From positions 39,775,076 through 39,839,075 of the forward strand of contig NC_088863.1 of NCBI RefSeq assembly GCF_032884065.1: 64,000 nucleotides of DNA, written 5' to 3'. The position numbers and the translations under genes are program-made. Positions 10,886 to 22,640 of this stretch are shown here, piece by piece (positions within the stretch are counted from its first letter, which is position 1; every line of letters begins with the position of its first letter). A model generated the notes under the pieces. That model did not search any database. It was given only the letters and a program-made list of their open reading frames with translations, and had not been told where the DNA came from. This stretch comes from Artemia franciscana. Lineage: Eukaryota; Arthropoda; Branchiopoda; Anostraca; Artemiidae.

Positions 10886-13336
10886 AAAACTTACTTCTTG
10901 CCATAGTTTAAGATTACTCGTGGTAAAAAATACAAAGGCTTGTGGGGTTGAATGGGGTGCGATTCTGAAGGAAACTTATCAGGGCGCAAATATTTCAGGA
11001 AATATAACGTTTTCAGTGTTCCACCCCATGGGACAGGTATGTAGGGAATAAACGTCGATACCAGCACAAAGTAAAAATGGGAAGGGATTAATTTTCTTCA
11101 GCCCTTTTTCCTCTTTTTCTTTTTCTCAATTTCGCAGTTAAAATGAAGAAATTATCTTCAATTGGGAATTGGATTCCACCATATGGTTTATCATATTCTA
11201 TTCTGTTCTCTCGAACTTTTCGAGGAAAAGCACGTACTTTAAATTTGTTTTCAATCTTTTTGGGACAATAGATGCCTCATTTTGGTGCCTCATCCTTGTC
11301 AGCTCATCTTGGCAACACAAGACAACATAGCGTCATGACCATATTTGAACGGTTAATTTTATTTCTGTTAATTATATTACTTTGCACCTAGAATTGATCG
11401 CTACAAGAATCAATATCCATTTCTATCAACTACCCAATTAATTTACTGTGTGAGTTATACGATCCTGCAAACACATAAAATTGTCATAATTATGGGCCCT
11501 TGCCCAAGGCATTGTTTTACGAGTTTTTTCTTATCGTCTTCAATAGGGCAGTCTCTAGAGAAATGTTACGAAGTTCCACTTTGTTTTTGCTGAAATACAA
11601 TTTTTGTTCTGTGTAATGGCGCGTGTTTATTATAGCATTTATGTCGTCATTGTTCTGTGTCCGAGACTCCCTATATGATTTTGGTCCAATTACAAGCCAG
11701 GTCATCCATTTCCCTAATAAGTTTTTGATCCTTTTCTATTCAGCATGTTTTTAAATCTGTGTCTATTCTAATCTAACAATAGAAACCTCCTTTTCTACTA
11801 CCTCCTTAAGTTTCATCGCATACGTGTAGATCACCAGTCATTTTATGCACATATCTTCAAATTTGTAACCAAATTCCGTTAACGTCTTTGCGTCTCTCTT
11901 TTTTTCGCTTCTAGATTTTCTTTGAAAGTATCCCGGCGAATGCTGAGTTTTTTTTTTCTTAATCGTTTATTTAAATTAATCTCTCGAGCAATAAATATGC
12001 AATGCGACAAATTTTGTTTTTGCTTTATGACTCAGGTAAAATTGAATTTTAGTCACTCAATGTTCTCCCAGCCACCCATTTGATTAGGCTGTTTGTTTCA
12101 AAACTCAAAATTGGAGATACACAGATGTATATTTTCATTTTCCTGCATCGGCTCAGTTATCCTTCAATCGTATCGATTCCTGACGGTGTTGTGACACTTG
12201 GATGTTCCTTCCTGCGAGCACTTCCATCATTCGTTTTTTACTTTGACAATCTACCTCCTATTTCTTTCTCTTTATTTATTCACCTCATCTTTTCGCTCCC
12301 TTCGTTCTCTTTCTTTTTCCTTCTGGAGCCTGATATTCACAAATTACATAAGACTCTGCTTGGTAGATTTTCACAAACCCTCTAATCGAGCGCGAGCCTA
12401 CACTACTATGGCTATTTGGGTGCTCTGAATTCGTATTTCTATTTCGTAACTCGTATCTGATTCTTTAAAGTATACATAATATTGCCTAATTGGCCTGAAA
12501 CCTTTTGACTGAGCCGCTTCATACTCGTCTCTTTCTCTTGGGAAACAGCGTTTACCCCCCCCCATAATATACCCCCCTGGAAAATATCTTCCCTCTAAAT
12601 TTCTGACAAAAGAAGAACTTTCCGAATTTTTGCGATTATGAGGTGGAGGCGGGGATGAGGCGGTTTACTTTCACAATAACGTCGTTGACCAGAAATATTC
12701 CCAAAAATCAAGAGAGATTAAATTTCAGTTTCATATTTTGATGTGTCTTTTTAAGTTTGATATCCCCCTACGAAAAAATAAAGCCCCTAAACAAAAGTCC
12801 TGTATACCACCCAGGGAACTATATATAAATTTCTACCTCCACCTTCCCCTCGCCTCTCTTTTAGAACTAATTCTGTATTTATCCGAAGGCTCAATAAGAG
12901 TTGGATGTTTTGTGCATTTAAAATCAACCCTTTGAGGTGTCTCTCTCCCTCCCTAACTATTAAACAATCCGAGGACCCCATTGTTGAGGTTTAAAGCCTT
13001 TTTATGCAAATGTTTGAAATTACAAAACAACAGGGAATTTACCTAAGGCAGTGCAATTTGTTTAAACCTTAAAATATTTCAGGTAGTTAGGGAGGGAAGA
13101 ATAAGCCTCAAAGAGTACATTTTAATACCAAAACATTTCAAATCTCATTGAACCTTCAGATAAATATAGAATTACTCCGAAGAGAAAGACTAGGGGAGGA
13201 TGGAGGTACAAATTGATGCATAATCCTCAGGGCCGTATTCAGGACTTTTGCTTGGGGGTTATTTTTCGGGTGGGGAGGGGGGAGTACAAAACATTAAAAG
13301 GCGCATCAACAATGTAAAAACGGATTTGTAATCCCA

Positions 13337-13343
<7 letters not shown>
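10886..13343. other. Unassigned sequence
   Basis: Read on both strands. No repeat family above recurs and no domain was recognised. Overlapping frames at 12080-12428 are pyrimidine-rich (TTC/TCT) and look like low complexity, not coding. C-rich runs occur near 12556-12580. Confidence 0.5.

Positions 13344-13419
<76 letters not shown>
13344..13419. repeat. (AT)n microsatellite
   Basis: About 75 bp of alternating A and T flanked by AT-rich DNA. Confidence 0.97.
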
Positions 13420-13424
<5 letters not shown>

Positions 13425-14011
13425 TTAAAGTATGGAAAAGTCTTGGAAAAGATCCCTTTAATGCGTATTTTTACTATCCAATTCTTCTCCTTGTATTTCC
13501 TGAAGATAAAGTGGTAAAAGCCAGAGAATTAAGGATAGGACTCACGAGTAGCCTACTACCAGGAGATTCCCCTGGGGATAAGTGCTATCTGGAGGTTTTC
13601 TTCCCATTGATTCAAATGGGAATATTTCTAATTCTCCTATATCCATACATTTTAGTCCTATCCTTCTATAGGGGAAAATGTAGTTGCATTAATAATTTAA
13701 GAACAAAAATATATTTTTCAATAACAAACGCGGTTTTTATATAAAGGCAAAAAGTGATACTGAAATCGAATAACGAAGAAAAATCAACTTTATAGAAAAT
13801 GCCCACTCCCCTCTGAACTTTTCCTTGCAACATTGTAGTGCTACTTGCCTTCTACTGAGTGTACAAACCCACTGTTTAAAAATCAATAAATCAATATAAT
13901 TTTATAATCTCTGTAAATTCATGAAAGCGATTCTGTTGTCTTGGAAATCATTAAGTATTTAGGATTAGCCTACCAATTGGCTGTCTTCGATGTATTCTAG
14001 CAGGTTTTCAG

Positions 14012-14197
14012 GAAAGTTCAAACAAATCCTTTCTCTTGGGGAATTACGTATCAATGTTTCCTTTTACTTTTTTTCGACAAAAGCTTTGTTGTTACTTTTC
14101 TGATGGTTATCATAAGAAAGTCGAAACAATTTACCAAGTGGAAAATAGAATGAATTGGAAACTGTCCGCACCCTGTGCAAATGAATTATATAAAGTG
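14012..14197 (+). CDS. Candidate internal exon of the gene ending at 15137
   Basis: The frame is open from 13955 to 14283. A 3' splice site 'ggttttcag' ends at 14011 and a 5' splice site GTAAAT begins at 14198. Read in phase 0 the exon starts E-S-S-N-K-S and ends A-N-E-L-Y-K-V on a complete codon. That fits the phase-0 acceptor at 14793 of the terminal exon, giving an intron of 595 bp. The product is not recognised. It contains Cys-Cys and Lys-rich stretches but no catalytic motif I can name. The exon call rests on splice signals and phase agreement only. The nearby frame 14389-14706 would lie in the intron. Confidence 0.4.
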
Positions 14198-14792
14198 GTA
14201 AATAATGTTTTCTCCCTTTCACAATTAATTATATTTTATTCTACATTTTATGCTAATTATTTAGTTTTTTATCGTAATACATAAGAAAATGATCTTTACC
14301 CGATAACATTGCGTTAACTGTGATGGAAGGATTCTCTCTGCCTAACCACTTCCTGTGATATCCAATGGCTATATGAGAGACCTTCAAAGTGTTAGGGTTA
14401 AAATGGCATTTTAATTACGATATCTTTTATTGGCATTCATCGGAAATATTTCAGGGCTCTCTTTCAAGTAGAGCCCAGGCATGCGCATACAGGCCAGGCA
14501 TACATCTACACAGAGTGGACGTGATGGCAGGAATTTTTTGCCAATCCTCCTCAAGTCATTTTTTTCTTAACATGTCCCTTTTTTCCTGCAATCCATATAT
14601 TCTTCGCATTCATTCTAACATATCTCCCCATGGACACATGCAGACTCAAGATTTGAAAATTCCCTGTTTTGGTATTTTTATTGAAGTAAAAAAAAAATCA
14701 TTCTAAAAACGAATTAAAATTCTTATTTTGTCATTAAATTTTCTTTAATCGGGGCCCCGGACATTTTGCTGGAGAAAGGCTACTAATTTCAG

Positions 14793-15137
14793 AGAAAAAC
14801 TCTCATTTCAGAAAAAAATTGTTTTGGTGGAGCCACTCCGGTCGCAGCGTACACTTGGAAGCGTGGAGCTGCAGCAGCATCCTTCAGAAAGAATGAATTA
14901 GTAGCAAGACTCAAAGGAGTAAGAAAACAAGATAAAGGAGAGAGTGAAAGGCAAGAGAAGAAGAAGCTAAAAGCTCTTTCGTTAGTGCAAAAAATAAAAG
15001 AATCTCCACGACAGCCTCGAAAAAGATCGACGACCTTCTTTGAAACAATCTGGACTGAACCTTGTCCAATATCATCGTCGATGGACCCAAAGAATATTGC
15101 TAAGGCCAGAGCTAAGTGCTTAGCTTGGCTTAATTAG
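14793..15137 (+). CDS. Candidate terminal exon of a protein-coding gene (unknown basic protein)
   Basis: A continuous frame without an internal ATG start runs to TAG at 15135-15137, about 115 codons from 14793 (108 to 109 if the stronger acceptor 'ctctcatttcag' ending at 14811 is used; that would need a phase-1 donor). Visible sequence includes FGGATPVAAYTWKRG near the start, then a long Lys/Arg/Glu-rich segment (RLKGVRKQDKGESERQEKKK), PRQPRKRS and the end AKARAKCLAWLN. The charge pattern suggests a nuclear or nucleic-acid-associated C-terminus, but that is inference. Base composition is clearly less AT-rich than the flanks. An AATAAA lies 42 bp after the stop. I do not recognise the family. 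Confidence 0.55.
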   Translation, partial: RKTLISEKNCFGGATPVAAYTWKRGAAAASFRKNELVARLKGVRKQDKGESERQEKKKLKALSLVQKIKESPRQPRKRSTTFFETIWTEPCPISSSMDPKNIAKARAKCLAWLN

Positions 15138-15178
15138 TTTTGATTATTTTCGATGAGTAGAGGTATATGGTCATCTTC

Positions 15179-15184
15179 AATAAA
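15179..15184 (+). promoter_or_regulatory. Poly(A) signal AATAAA for the gene ending at 15137
   Basis: A canonical AATAAA 42 bp downstream of the stop, followed by a T-rich stretch. It supports the reading of 14793-15137 as a real 3' terminal exon on the plus strand. Confidence 0.6.
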
Positions 15185-17181
15185 TAGTTTTAATAATATT
15201 TTTTCCTTAATTAAATGGTTTTGGCTTTTTCATGCACCAGTTGTGAAGTGTTTTGATTGACTCTGTATTTAAAACATCCTTAGTTTTTTACGTAGTTTTT
15301 AAAATTCTGGGAGAAGGGTTCTGATTCCTTGAGCCAAAATGACACAGCAACTAGATTATGTCCCTAAATACATAGGAGGCTCCTCAGGCTTTGCTTTCCC
15401 CGAAATCTTGACATTTTATGATTTTATTATAATTTCCAAAGTTTTTGAAATAATTTGCTCATTCTTGTGAATTACTATATGTGATGCGTCTGCATAAGAT
15501 GAAAGCCTGGGTGCTTCTCATGGTTGCCCCATTGCTACTTTTTTCTTGAGTAGATTCACTACTGATCTTGCTTTCACTGTAAATAGTGAAAATCACGAAT
15601 AAATGTGTTCTTTGTATTCCTATTAAAAGCATTATAGGATGCACTGTTTCTATGTATGAATCTTTTAGTCTGTGATTTTTTTTAAACTGATTTTCCGATT
15701 CACGTGGCATCATTATTGGATAGATTCCAAATTTTAAACATGGGCTAAAATCCTGTGACAAACCATACAATAGGAAGAAAATTTAGCAAAAAGACCTCAA
15801 ATGTCAATTACATGCTTTACCTGGGCAGGATTTTAAATTTAAAGTTGTAAGCTAAACCTGTATTGACTGATCATACTGTTGAATGCAAAGCGTTTAGAGA
15901 ACATCCAGAGGCAATTTGTTAGTGAAACAGTAACTTGTTTAGAATTCTGAAGACCAAGAAAAAAAACGCAAAGGTTAAACACTAATTTCATCCTTAAGGA
16001 GGATACAGAATAACAGATATCTGCACGATTCGCTCAAGTTTAACAAAAATCAAGGAATGAAAGACTTAATTTAATAGGCCAACTCACAAAAACCAGAATT
16101 TGTCTCCCATCAATATTAATTAATTATCATTTTACGTTAAAAAAATACATAAAGAATTATATCTTTTATCCCCTTTCTAAAACCCCTAGACATATTCCTT
16201 ATCAACACTAAAGCATGACATTGGAAAGGATATTTTCCCCCCTATCCCGTTTGCCATGGTTGGCATTATATTAATGGTATTCCATTTTGTTGCGTCTGTC
16301 TATTGCAGCGTTAAGGGATTTCTAACATCTTGGCACGCGGGGAGACAGCTGGTAGACTGTATTATAATGTCTACCAGTGAAACATTTAAAAGCCAGCTAT
16401 AGTTCATTGTTGAATAGAACTGAAAAGACAATTAATCATCAAAGCAACGGTTGACAGTTGTCTCCTTATCAAAACTTTATAAGAAAGTAATTTTCATTGA
16501 CTTTTGTCGAAGACAATATCCAAATGACCCTTAAAATGACTCCTGTTGTTAGGTGAAGTTAAGACTTTGCAAAAACGAATTACAACTAAAAATTATTATG
16601 TTTTCCATGAATGGGAATGAAGTAAGGATTAGGGCTTAAACAAAAAGATTTTAAAAAATAAAGACTGGCACTAAAACTTCAAACTGACAGAGGTTATTCC
16701 AAATTAGAGGGGTGAGTCCTGTGGTGGCGCAGTGGATTTGACCTTAGCTTATTGAAGGTATTATTGAAGGGTGCTCCACCTTCAATAATTCTCCGCTCTG
16801 TGTGCAAAAGTTTTATAGTGCTATGCCGAAAGCATTTATGATTGCATTAAATGTGCAACCGAACATTCGAATGGAAAATCGTCATTCCATTTTTACTGCT
16901 TTAGTTATAACATATACAACTATTCCAGCTCTTAGGCTCTTAAATCATGGCCGCAGCAGCAGCTGCAAAATAGTAAAGAACAAACCACATAACATGGTAA
17001 CTAAAAGTTTAAAAAAGCGTTTTGAAAAAAAAACTGTCTAGTGAGAAAAAATGGTTATCTACCGCTGATTCAGGAACGATAACTATTATTTTGTATTATC
17101 TTAAAAGTTGAAGTTTATCGCGAAAAGAAATTTATGGTAATTTCAAAAAAGCTTGAAACATTTCAAAAATGGTGTCAGATC
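15185..17181. other. Unassigned sequence, with a tRNA-like A-box motif near 16721
   Basis: No gene is recognised. 'ggtggcgcagtggatttgacc' near 16721-16741 resembles the A-box end of tRNA-derived SINEs, but no matching B-box was found at a sensible distance, so no SINE is called. A 9-bp inverted repeat ctggtagac/gtctaccag lies at 16349-16377. An A-run occurs at 17182-17200. The frame 16802-17041 has no supporting splice or start evidence. Confidence 0.4.
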
Positions 17182-17327
17182 AAAAAAAAAAAAAAAAAAA
17201 GACCATTGGAGTAAGCAAGGTTGAAAACCTTGATTAGGGGATTTACGGTCCCCCCAACTTGTAAAGCAAGAAAAATCCCTTGTTTGAATCGGTTTCACTG
17301 ATGTGTCTCCTTTTTTTCTTTTTTTCC

Positions 17328-17790
17328 AGGGCTAGCGGGTTACCAGAACATCATAGAGAGATGTTTAATGACTCATTTAAAAGCTATTTCTCATATCTAC
17401 ATGCTTTTGATAAGTTCCGCCATATGCAAATGCAGCATGGCACTAGAAATGGCAATTTTTATGACATTTCTCAAGGGGTGAGGCTAGCAGGCTACCAAAA
17501 CATCGTTGACAGATGTTTAATAGCTCATATCTACGTTCTTCTTATAAATTCCACCATCTATAAGTAACAAATGACACTAAAAATGTAACTTTCGGTGCCA
17601 TGTCTAAAGTGGAAAAGCAGGGGCTAGCGGGCTACGATAACTTTTTAAAGAAATGTTTAATAGCTCATTTGAAAGCTATTGCTCAATTCTACGTGTTTGC
17701 TTTTTAAAGAAATGTTTAATAGCTCATTTGAAAGCTATTGCTCAGTTCTACGTGTTTTTTATCAATCCTATCATCTGTAAAGTGACATAT
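17328..17790. repeat. Family G tandem repeat (~145-bp units) with a recent 59-bp duplication
   Basis: Units begin 'ggctagcgggctacc' at about 17330, 17482 and 17622 and share 'agatgtttaatagctcat', 'tgaaagctattgctca', 'tctacgtgtttt' and 'aattccaccatctgtaa'. A nearly exact 59-bp block (taaagaaatgtttaatagc...) is repeated back to back at 17642-17700 and 17701-17759. The frame 17280-17567 reads through two units and repeats GYQNI...RCLIAH, but it breaks in the third unit. Confidence 0.75.
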
Positions 17791-20409
17791 AACATTTAAC
17801 TGAAGGGTTACAAAAAAACCTCCTGTATGCTCCCACTCCCGTTCCCCTTAGTAAGCTTCATTAGTCCGTTGTGAGAATTCGCTGTGAACACTTTGTCTTT
17901 AACATGGTCAGTCAAAGTTGAGGCTCGCAAAATTATTTTTAAAATACCGAATGTTCTTAGGAGGAAGAAACTCATAGAATAATAAAAAATTGGATTTCGA
18001 AATTCTAATTGACTATTCCTTGACGTATCCCCTACCCTCCCTATGTTCGAAAAACTTCACCTTCACCAAATACAGTTTAATGCTCTCACTATTTACAATA
18101 GAAACTTTAATTAATACTATAATAACCAATTATTAACGTATTTGCTGAATGAGGCCCTTTGAAAAGGGCTGCAAGCTCTGCAATTATGGTCCTAATAAAA
18201 CCAATAGGTTAAATTCTTATCAGCCGCTGTATTTCAGTTACTAGAGGGCTAAACCTTGTTTCAGATTGTCTAGGGTTCAATTCTTGATCGGAAATTTTTT
18301 TTAATCATGGTTTTGTGCCATATATATGATTATTTTTCTGATAGTTCGCTATTTTTGTAAATGTGATGCAATTATTTTTTTAACTTGTCAAGCATTTTCA
18401 CTCAAAAGGGAATGAAGGTTATCTAGTTTCATGGTTTGCAACTACATTCCTTGTAGATTGCTAAGCCCATACCCCAGCCCCTTGCCACTTAGGGGCTGGA
18501 GAAGTGTAGGCATATGGTTCTGAAACCAATCAAGGTTGTACATTCAAAGAAGAATTACTTATTACTACTTTTACTTATTCATATTATTTAGTTATTTTTA
18601 CTATTTGAATAGACAGGATAAAACTATGTAATTTATATAGTCTAAAAATCATGGTATTAAAAAATCTTTTTGCATTTTTTTTTTGTGATATTTTTCTAGT
18701 TGTCAGGTTGGTTTCCAACTTTTTCTTGTTTGTGGCTATTCCACACCTGTACGTCTGGCATTTTTTGGTGTTTATCGGAAGGGGGTGGGGTATATAGTGA
18801 AATGAGCTAGACATACGATCATTTTGCTTGGGTTTTGAGAACCTGAAAAATCTTTTTTAGAAAATGGCTTTTCTTTCTTGATTATCGAGGTTTTCCACCT
18901 TCAAAAATCGTGGAAAACATTTTGTGTAGCATGGATTTCTCGGCATTATTTGAAAAAAACGATCAGAAATTAAATTAAGAAAATAAGTATTTTTCTACTG
19001 AAAGTAAGCAGCGACATTAACACTTAAAACGTATAGAAACTATCCCGTAAAATTTAAAAATTTTATTTATAATTTTGATTTTGATCTTCAAATTTCGATG
19101 ATCAAAATTTTTGATCATCATTTCGAGTTATACTGAAGCGTATTTATTAAAGTTTGAAATTGTACATTACTCAGTATTGGTACTATAGTTGATGAGACCA
19201 AAATGTTAGCTGATAAATCAATCCGTTATTTCTTTATGCTGTTCAGTGACTTTGTGGTTATTAAAAAATATATTTATTTTTATGCTTATGCTTTTAAGAT
19301 AATTTTAATTGTATACTGAATGTTACTGATATCACAGCTTGTTCAAGACTATGAATAGCTTTATAGACTAGTTTCATCTGGTCAGGCTACATCCTTACTT
19401 TTTGACTCCTAAATCAATATTGTTGTTTTTTATAGTTGGTTTTGTGTTTTCAACAAACCGCTAGTTTTCTTAATACTACAAACATAGGGAAACATAATTA
19501 GTTGGTTTAATTGTACTAGTTTTATTGATATATGTTAGATAGCCTGTGAAGCAATAATTTTTGTTTGTTTTAAGTCTCAACTTCTAAACACTGTAACTTC
19601 TCGTTCGGGCTGTTATACCTCAGTTCTCGTTATTGTTTAAATAATAAGTAAGGAGAAAGAAAAAAGTAAACCAGGAAGCAAAGAATGAAGTTAAAGCATG
19701 AAATGAACAAAAAAGATCATATATTTTTTGGGGTGATGCCGCCACCTAAGTCACATGCTCTTTAGACTAAATTCTTAAGATATTATACAAACTAGCTAAA
19801 CATAAAAAAAAGCATAAGCTAAACTTCACCATAAGTGTGTGATAAGCCATAAGTCAAGTTTGAAACAACACAGCATAGAAATAAAAGAGACCAAATGATA
19901 ATGTTAATTTGACTTGTCACCTCGGGGTCATTTGCCCCCATCCCGTCCGGATTCTGAAACTGTAAATATTTAATAATCAATTCAAATTACCTTTGTGCTG
20001 GAGCAGTTGTTTTTTGAGATTTGGGGACACATATACCCACCTTAGTAAAAGGCGGAGTTATGGAGGCAGTAGCAACATGAGGAGAGCTACCAGCCATTGG
20101 ATCCGACTCTGTAAAAAAAAATTAACTTATACAAAACTACTCTTTGAGAAAAAGTGCTCATTTAGTGTATCGGCTTTTGAAATAAAGTAAAATCTGAAAA
20201 ATGAACTGTCGTCTATCTAATAAATCAAAAGGGACCATGTATATCCAGGTTGTCAAAAGGGCGCATCTTCAATATATTAGGAGCAACTAAGATTAGTAAG
20301 TTGAAATTTTCAGGGTATGCCGAAGGAGGATGACGAACAAGTCAAAAGACACTGTGTTCATTTCCCTCATCCATCATTCTCTCTAAGTCTATGCTTAGTA
20401 TCCTTAACT
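17791..20409. other. Mostly unassigned AT-rich sequence; family E fragment at 18950-19065
   Basis: 'aaaacgatcagaaattaaat' through 'ctgaaagtaagcagcgacatt' (18955-19010) matches the right-end arm of element E. A B-box-like 'gggttcaattc' sits near 18270 without a full tRNA fold. No coding exon was recognised on either strand. Confidence 0.45.
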
Positions 20410-20995
20410 ATCCCCGAAATATTGAAGATACGTTCTTTCGAACTAATTCAAAAGACGAAATATTAATTCCCCTTACTCATAATGCCCTAAAAATCTTCTT
20501 GAAGCTTAAACTTAATACTGTTAGCCATCCTTGAGATGTTGCATATATGCCCTCCTGACAGCCGGGATGTACATAGGGACTATTAATTTAGCTCAACATC
20601 CACTTAAACATTTCCTGAAGTTTTGTATGCACCCTTTTGACCGCCTGGATGCAATTAGTCTCTTTCGATTTAGTCTAACACCCACTTGAACATGCCGTTA
20701 AAGTTTTAACTTAATAACTTTAGTAGTTTTTGATATACCACAGATACGCCGTTTTGACCGCCTATATACACATAGGGTGTTTTGATTTAGTTCAACATCC
20801 CCTGAAAATTTCAACTCAACATCCTAAGTTGTTCCTGGCATATCATAGGCATGTCCTTTGAAAAACCTGTATGCAGAGATAATGTGCTGATTTCACCTCC
20901 CCTTCCCCCAATTTCCCATGAGAGTTTCAATTTAATGCCCTTAGCCGTTCCTGATGTCTTACAGATTTGCCTTCTTGACCACCTGGACAAGGGCG
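20410..20995. repeat. Family A tandem units
   Basis: About five A units in the same orientation as at 176-1235, with repeated 'tagttcaacatccac', 'cttaatac...gttagccat' and 'cgccgttttgaccgcctat' blocks. No trinucleotide tracts are embedded here. Confidence 0.75.
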
Positions 20996-22022
20996 CCGGC
21001 AGAAAATTTTCCAGGGAGGGGGGGGGGGCAGACGCCAAATACCAGTGGTGGTTGGGTGACTGTTTGGGTGGTTTAAGGCACCAAGCTACGACTTTGCCCC
21101 GAAGAGGACAAATTTGTAATCAATTTAAAATTATGAGAAACTAATTGATTTAAAAGTGCCAATAACTATATTTTATGCTTCCCAGTTAGAAAGAAAAAAT
21201 GCCCAAAGGTGGCAGTACTGGATTTAGACCAAGTTGATTCGCATGTAATAAAATCAGGCTATATTTGGTGATCTGTAATTGGGTATCAGCTATAATGAAG
21301 TGGGGTGAGTCATTGTTTAGGTGAGGGTAGGGTAGATTTGTACAAAAGTACATTTTAATGGACATACTGCTTACTCTCCATGAGGCATCAGGTAAATGTT
21401 GAAACAGGTGAGGGGAGTGCGAATTAATCGAAATGTTTCTCTATTAAGCTAAAATGTTATATTCCCATATCTAAAAGCACAAGGTGGAAAAGGCAAGGCA
21501 GGTCATCATCAGTTCCACCAGGAAATTTCTTAGGGATGGCAAATACTGCCAAAACTTAGTTTTTAGCAATTTTAAATGGTAATATTTTCCTTTTTCTATT
21601 TATATGAAGTACTTAAATGTATCTAAACGAATGTATCTAATGTATTTATCGATAAGAAAATCCTATTGTAGTGGTTATGATGGCTTCCGTTATGTAGAAG
21701 ATCAAAAGTCTCACAGAACTTCTATCCATACAAACGATAATACTCCTTTTTATCCAACCGAAATTCATTATTAGTAATACTAACAAGGACTTTTCACCAA
21801 AATTACTATTCATCGCTAATTTTTTACGTATATTCAAATCTTATCCAAAATTGAAATTGTAAATTTAAACGTAGGACGGTACTAGTCAACGTACAATTAT
21901 TGATTTATATATTTTAAAAGCAATTAACCAGGAATTTAAGGGACCGGTACCTCGAATTATATCTTGTTTAGGCCTGGGTATGATTTGGACTACAATCAGA
22001 AATTAAATTTAAAAAAAGAGCT
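20996..22022. other. Unassigned sequence
   Basis: A G-run near 21020, then AT-rich DNA. The overlapping frames at 20811-21144 start inside the A repeat and end in this segment, and look like chance. No RNA or protein gene is recognised. Confidence 0.45.
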
Positions 22023-22300
22023 TTTCAACTGAAAGCAAGGAACAGATTTGGAACCTATTTGAACAGAATATTCTTTGTATGAAGGAGGCTGTCGGCTCCT
22101 TAGCTCCCTACTCTTTACTGTGAAGTTTGGCATTTTTCCAAGTTTTTAAGAAAATATACAGTTGGAAAAAAAAAGATTTTTCAAAACACAAAAAACTTTT
22201 GTTTAATGAACAAAGTGTCGAGAAGGGGGCAGTCCCCCTTACATACAGAGTAATTTAAACTTGTTTTAAGTTTTAAACCTGCTCCTTATTTTAGCTGAAA
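22023..22300. mobile_element. Element E, copy 1: right-end inverted repeat only
   Basis: The left arm 22023-22125 ('tttcaactgaaagcaagg' ... 'ggctgtcggctcc' ... 'ctctttactgtgaag') and the right arm 22210-22300 ('aaagtgtcgagaaggggg' ... 'ttttagctgaaaa') are diverged reverse complements. This is the same architecture as at 23594-23873 and 32831-33145. The rest of the element to the left was not recognised. Confidence 0.6.
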
Positions 22301-22640
22301 ACCCTTTTCTATTTGTTTAATTATATTTCATGAGACTGTAAAGTTTGGATTTTGATGGACAATCAAACAGTTCGTGGTAACGAACTGTAAATAAGGAGCA
22401 ACCCTTATTGATAGAGTTTAATTGAACCCTTATTGAACCCGAACCGAATTGAACCAGATTTTATTGAACCCTTATTGATAGAGCAATTTATATTTATTTT
22501 AAGTTGTAAACCTGCTCCCTACTTTAGCTGAAAAACCTTTTCTATTTGTTTAATTATATTTCATGAGACTGTGAAGTTTGGATTTTAATGGGCAATCAAA
22601 CAGTTCGTGGTAACGAACTGTAAATAAGGAGCAACCCGGC
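22250..22640. repeat. 233-bp tandem duplication across an E right-end/left-end junction
   Basis: 'aaacctgctccttattttag' ... 'caatcaaacagttcgtgg' occurs twice, with the 'caatcaaacag' landmark at 22360 and 22593. Each copy joins an E right arm to the E left-end hairpin. A degenerate 'attgaacccttattga' repeat lies between the copies. Confidence 0.75.

Noticed and set aside
16721..18290. tRNA-like A-box (16721) and B-box (18270) motifs
   Set aside because: More than 1.5 kb apart, and neither sits in a foldable cloverleaf. No tRNA or SINE can be supported.
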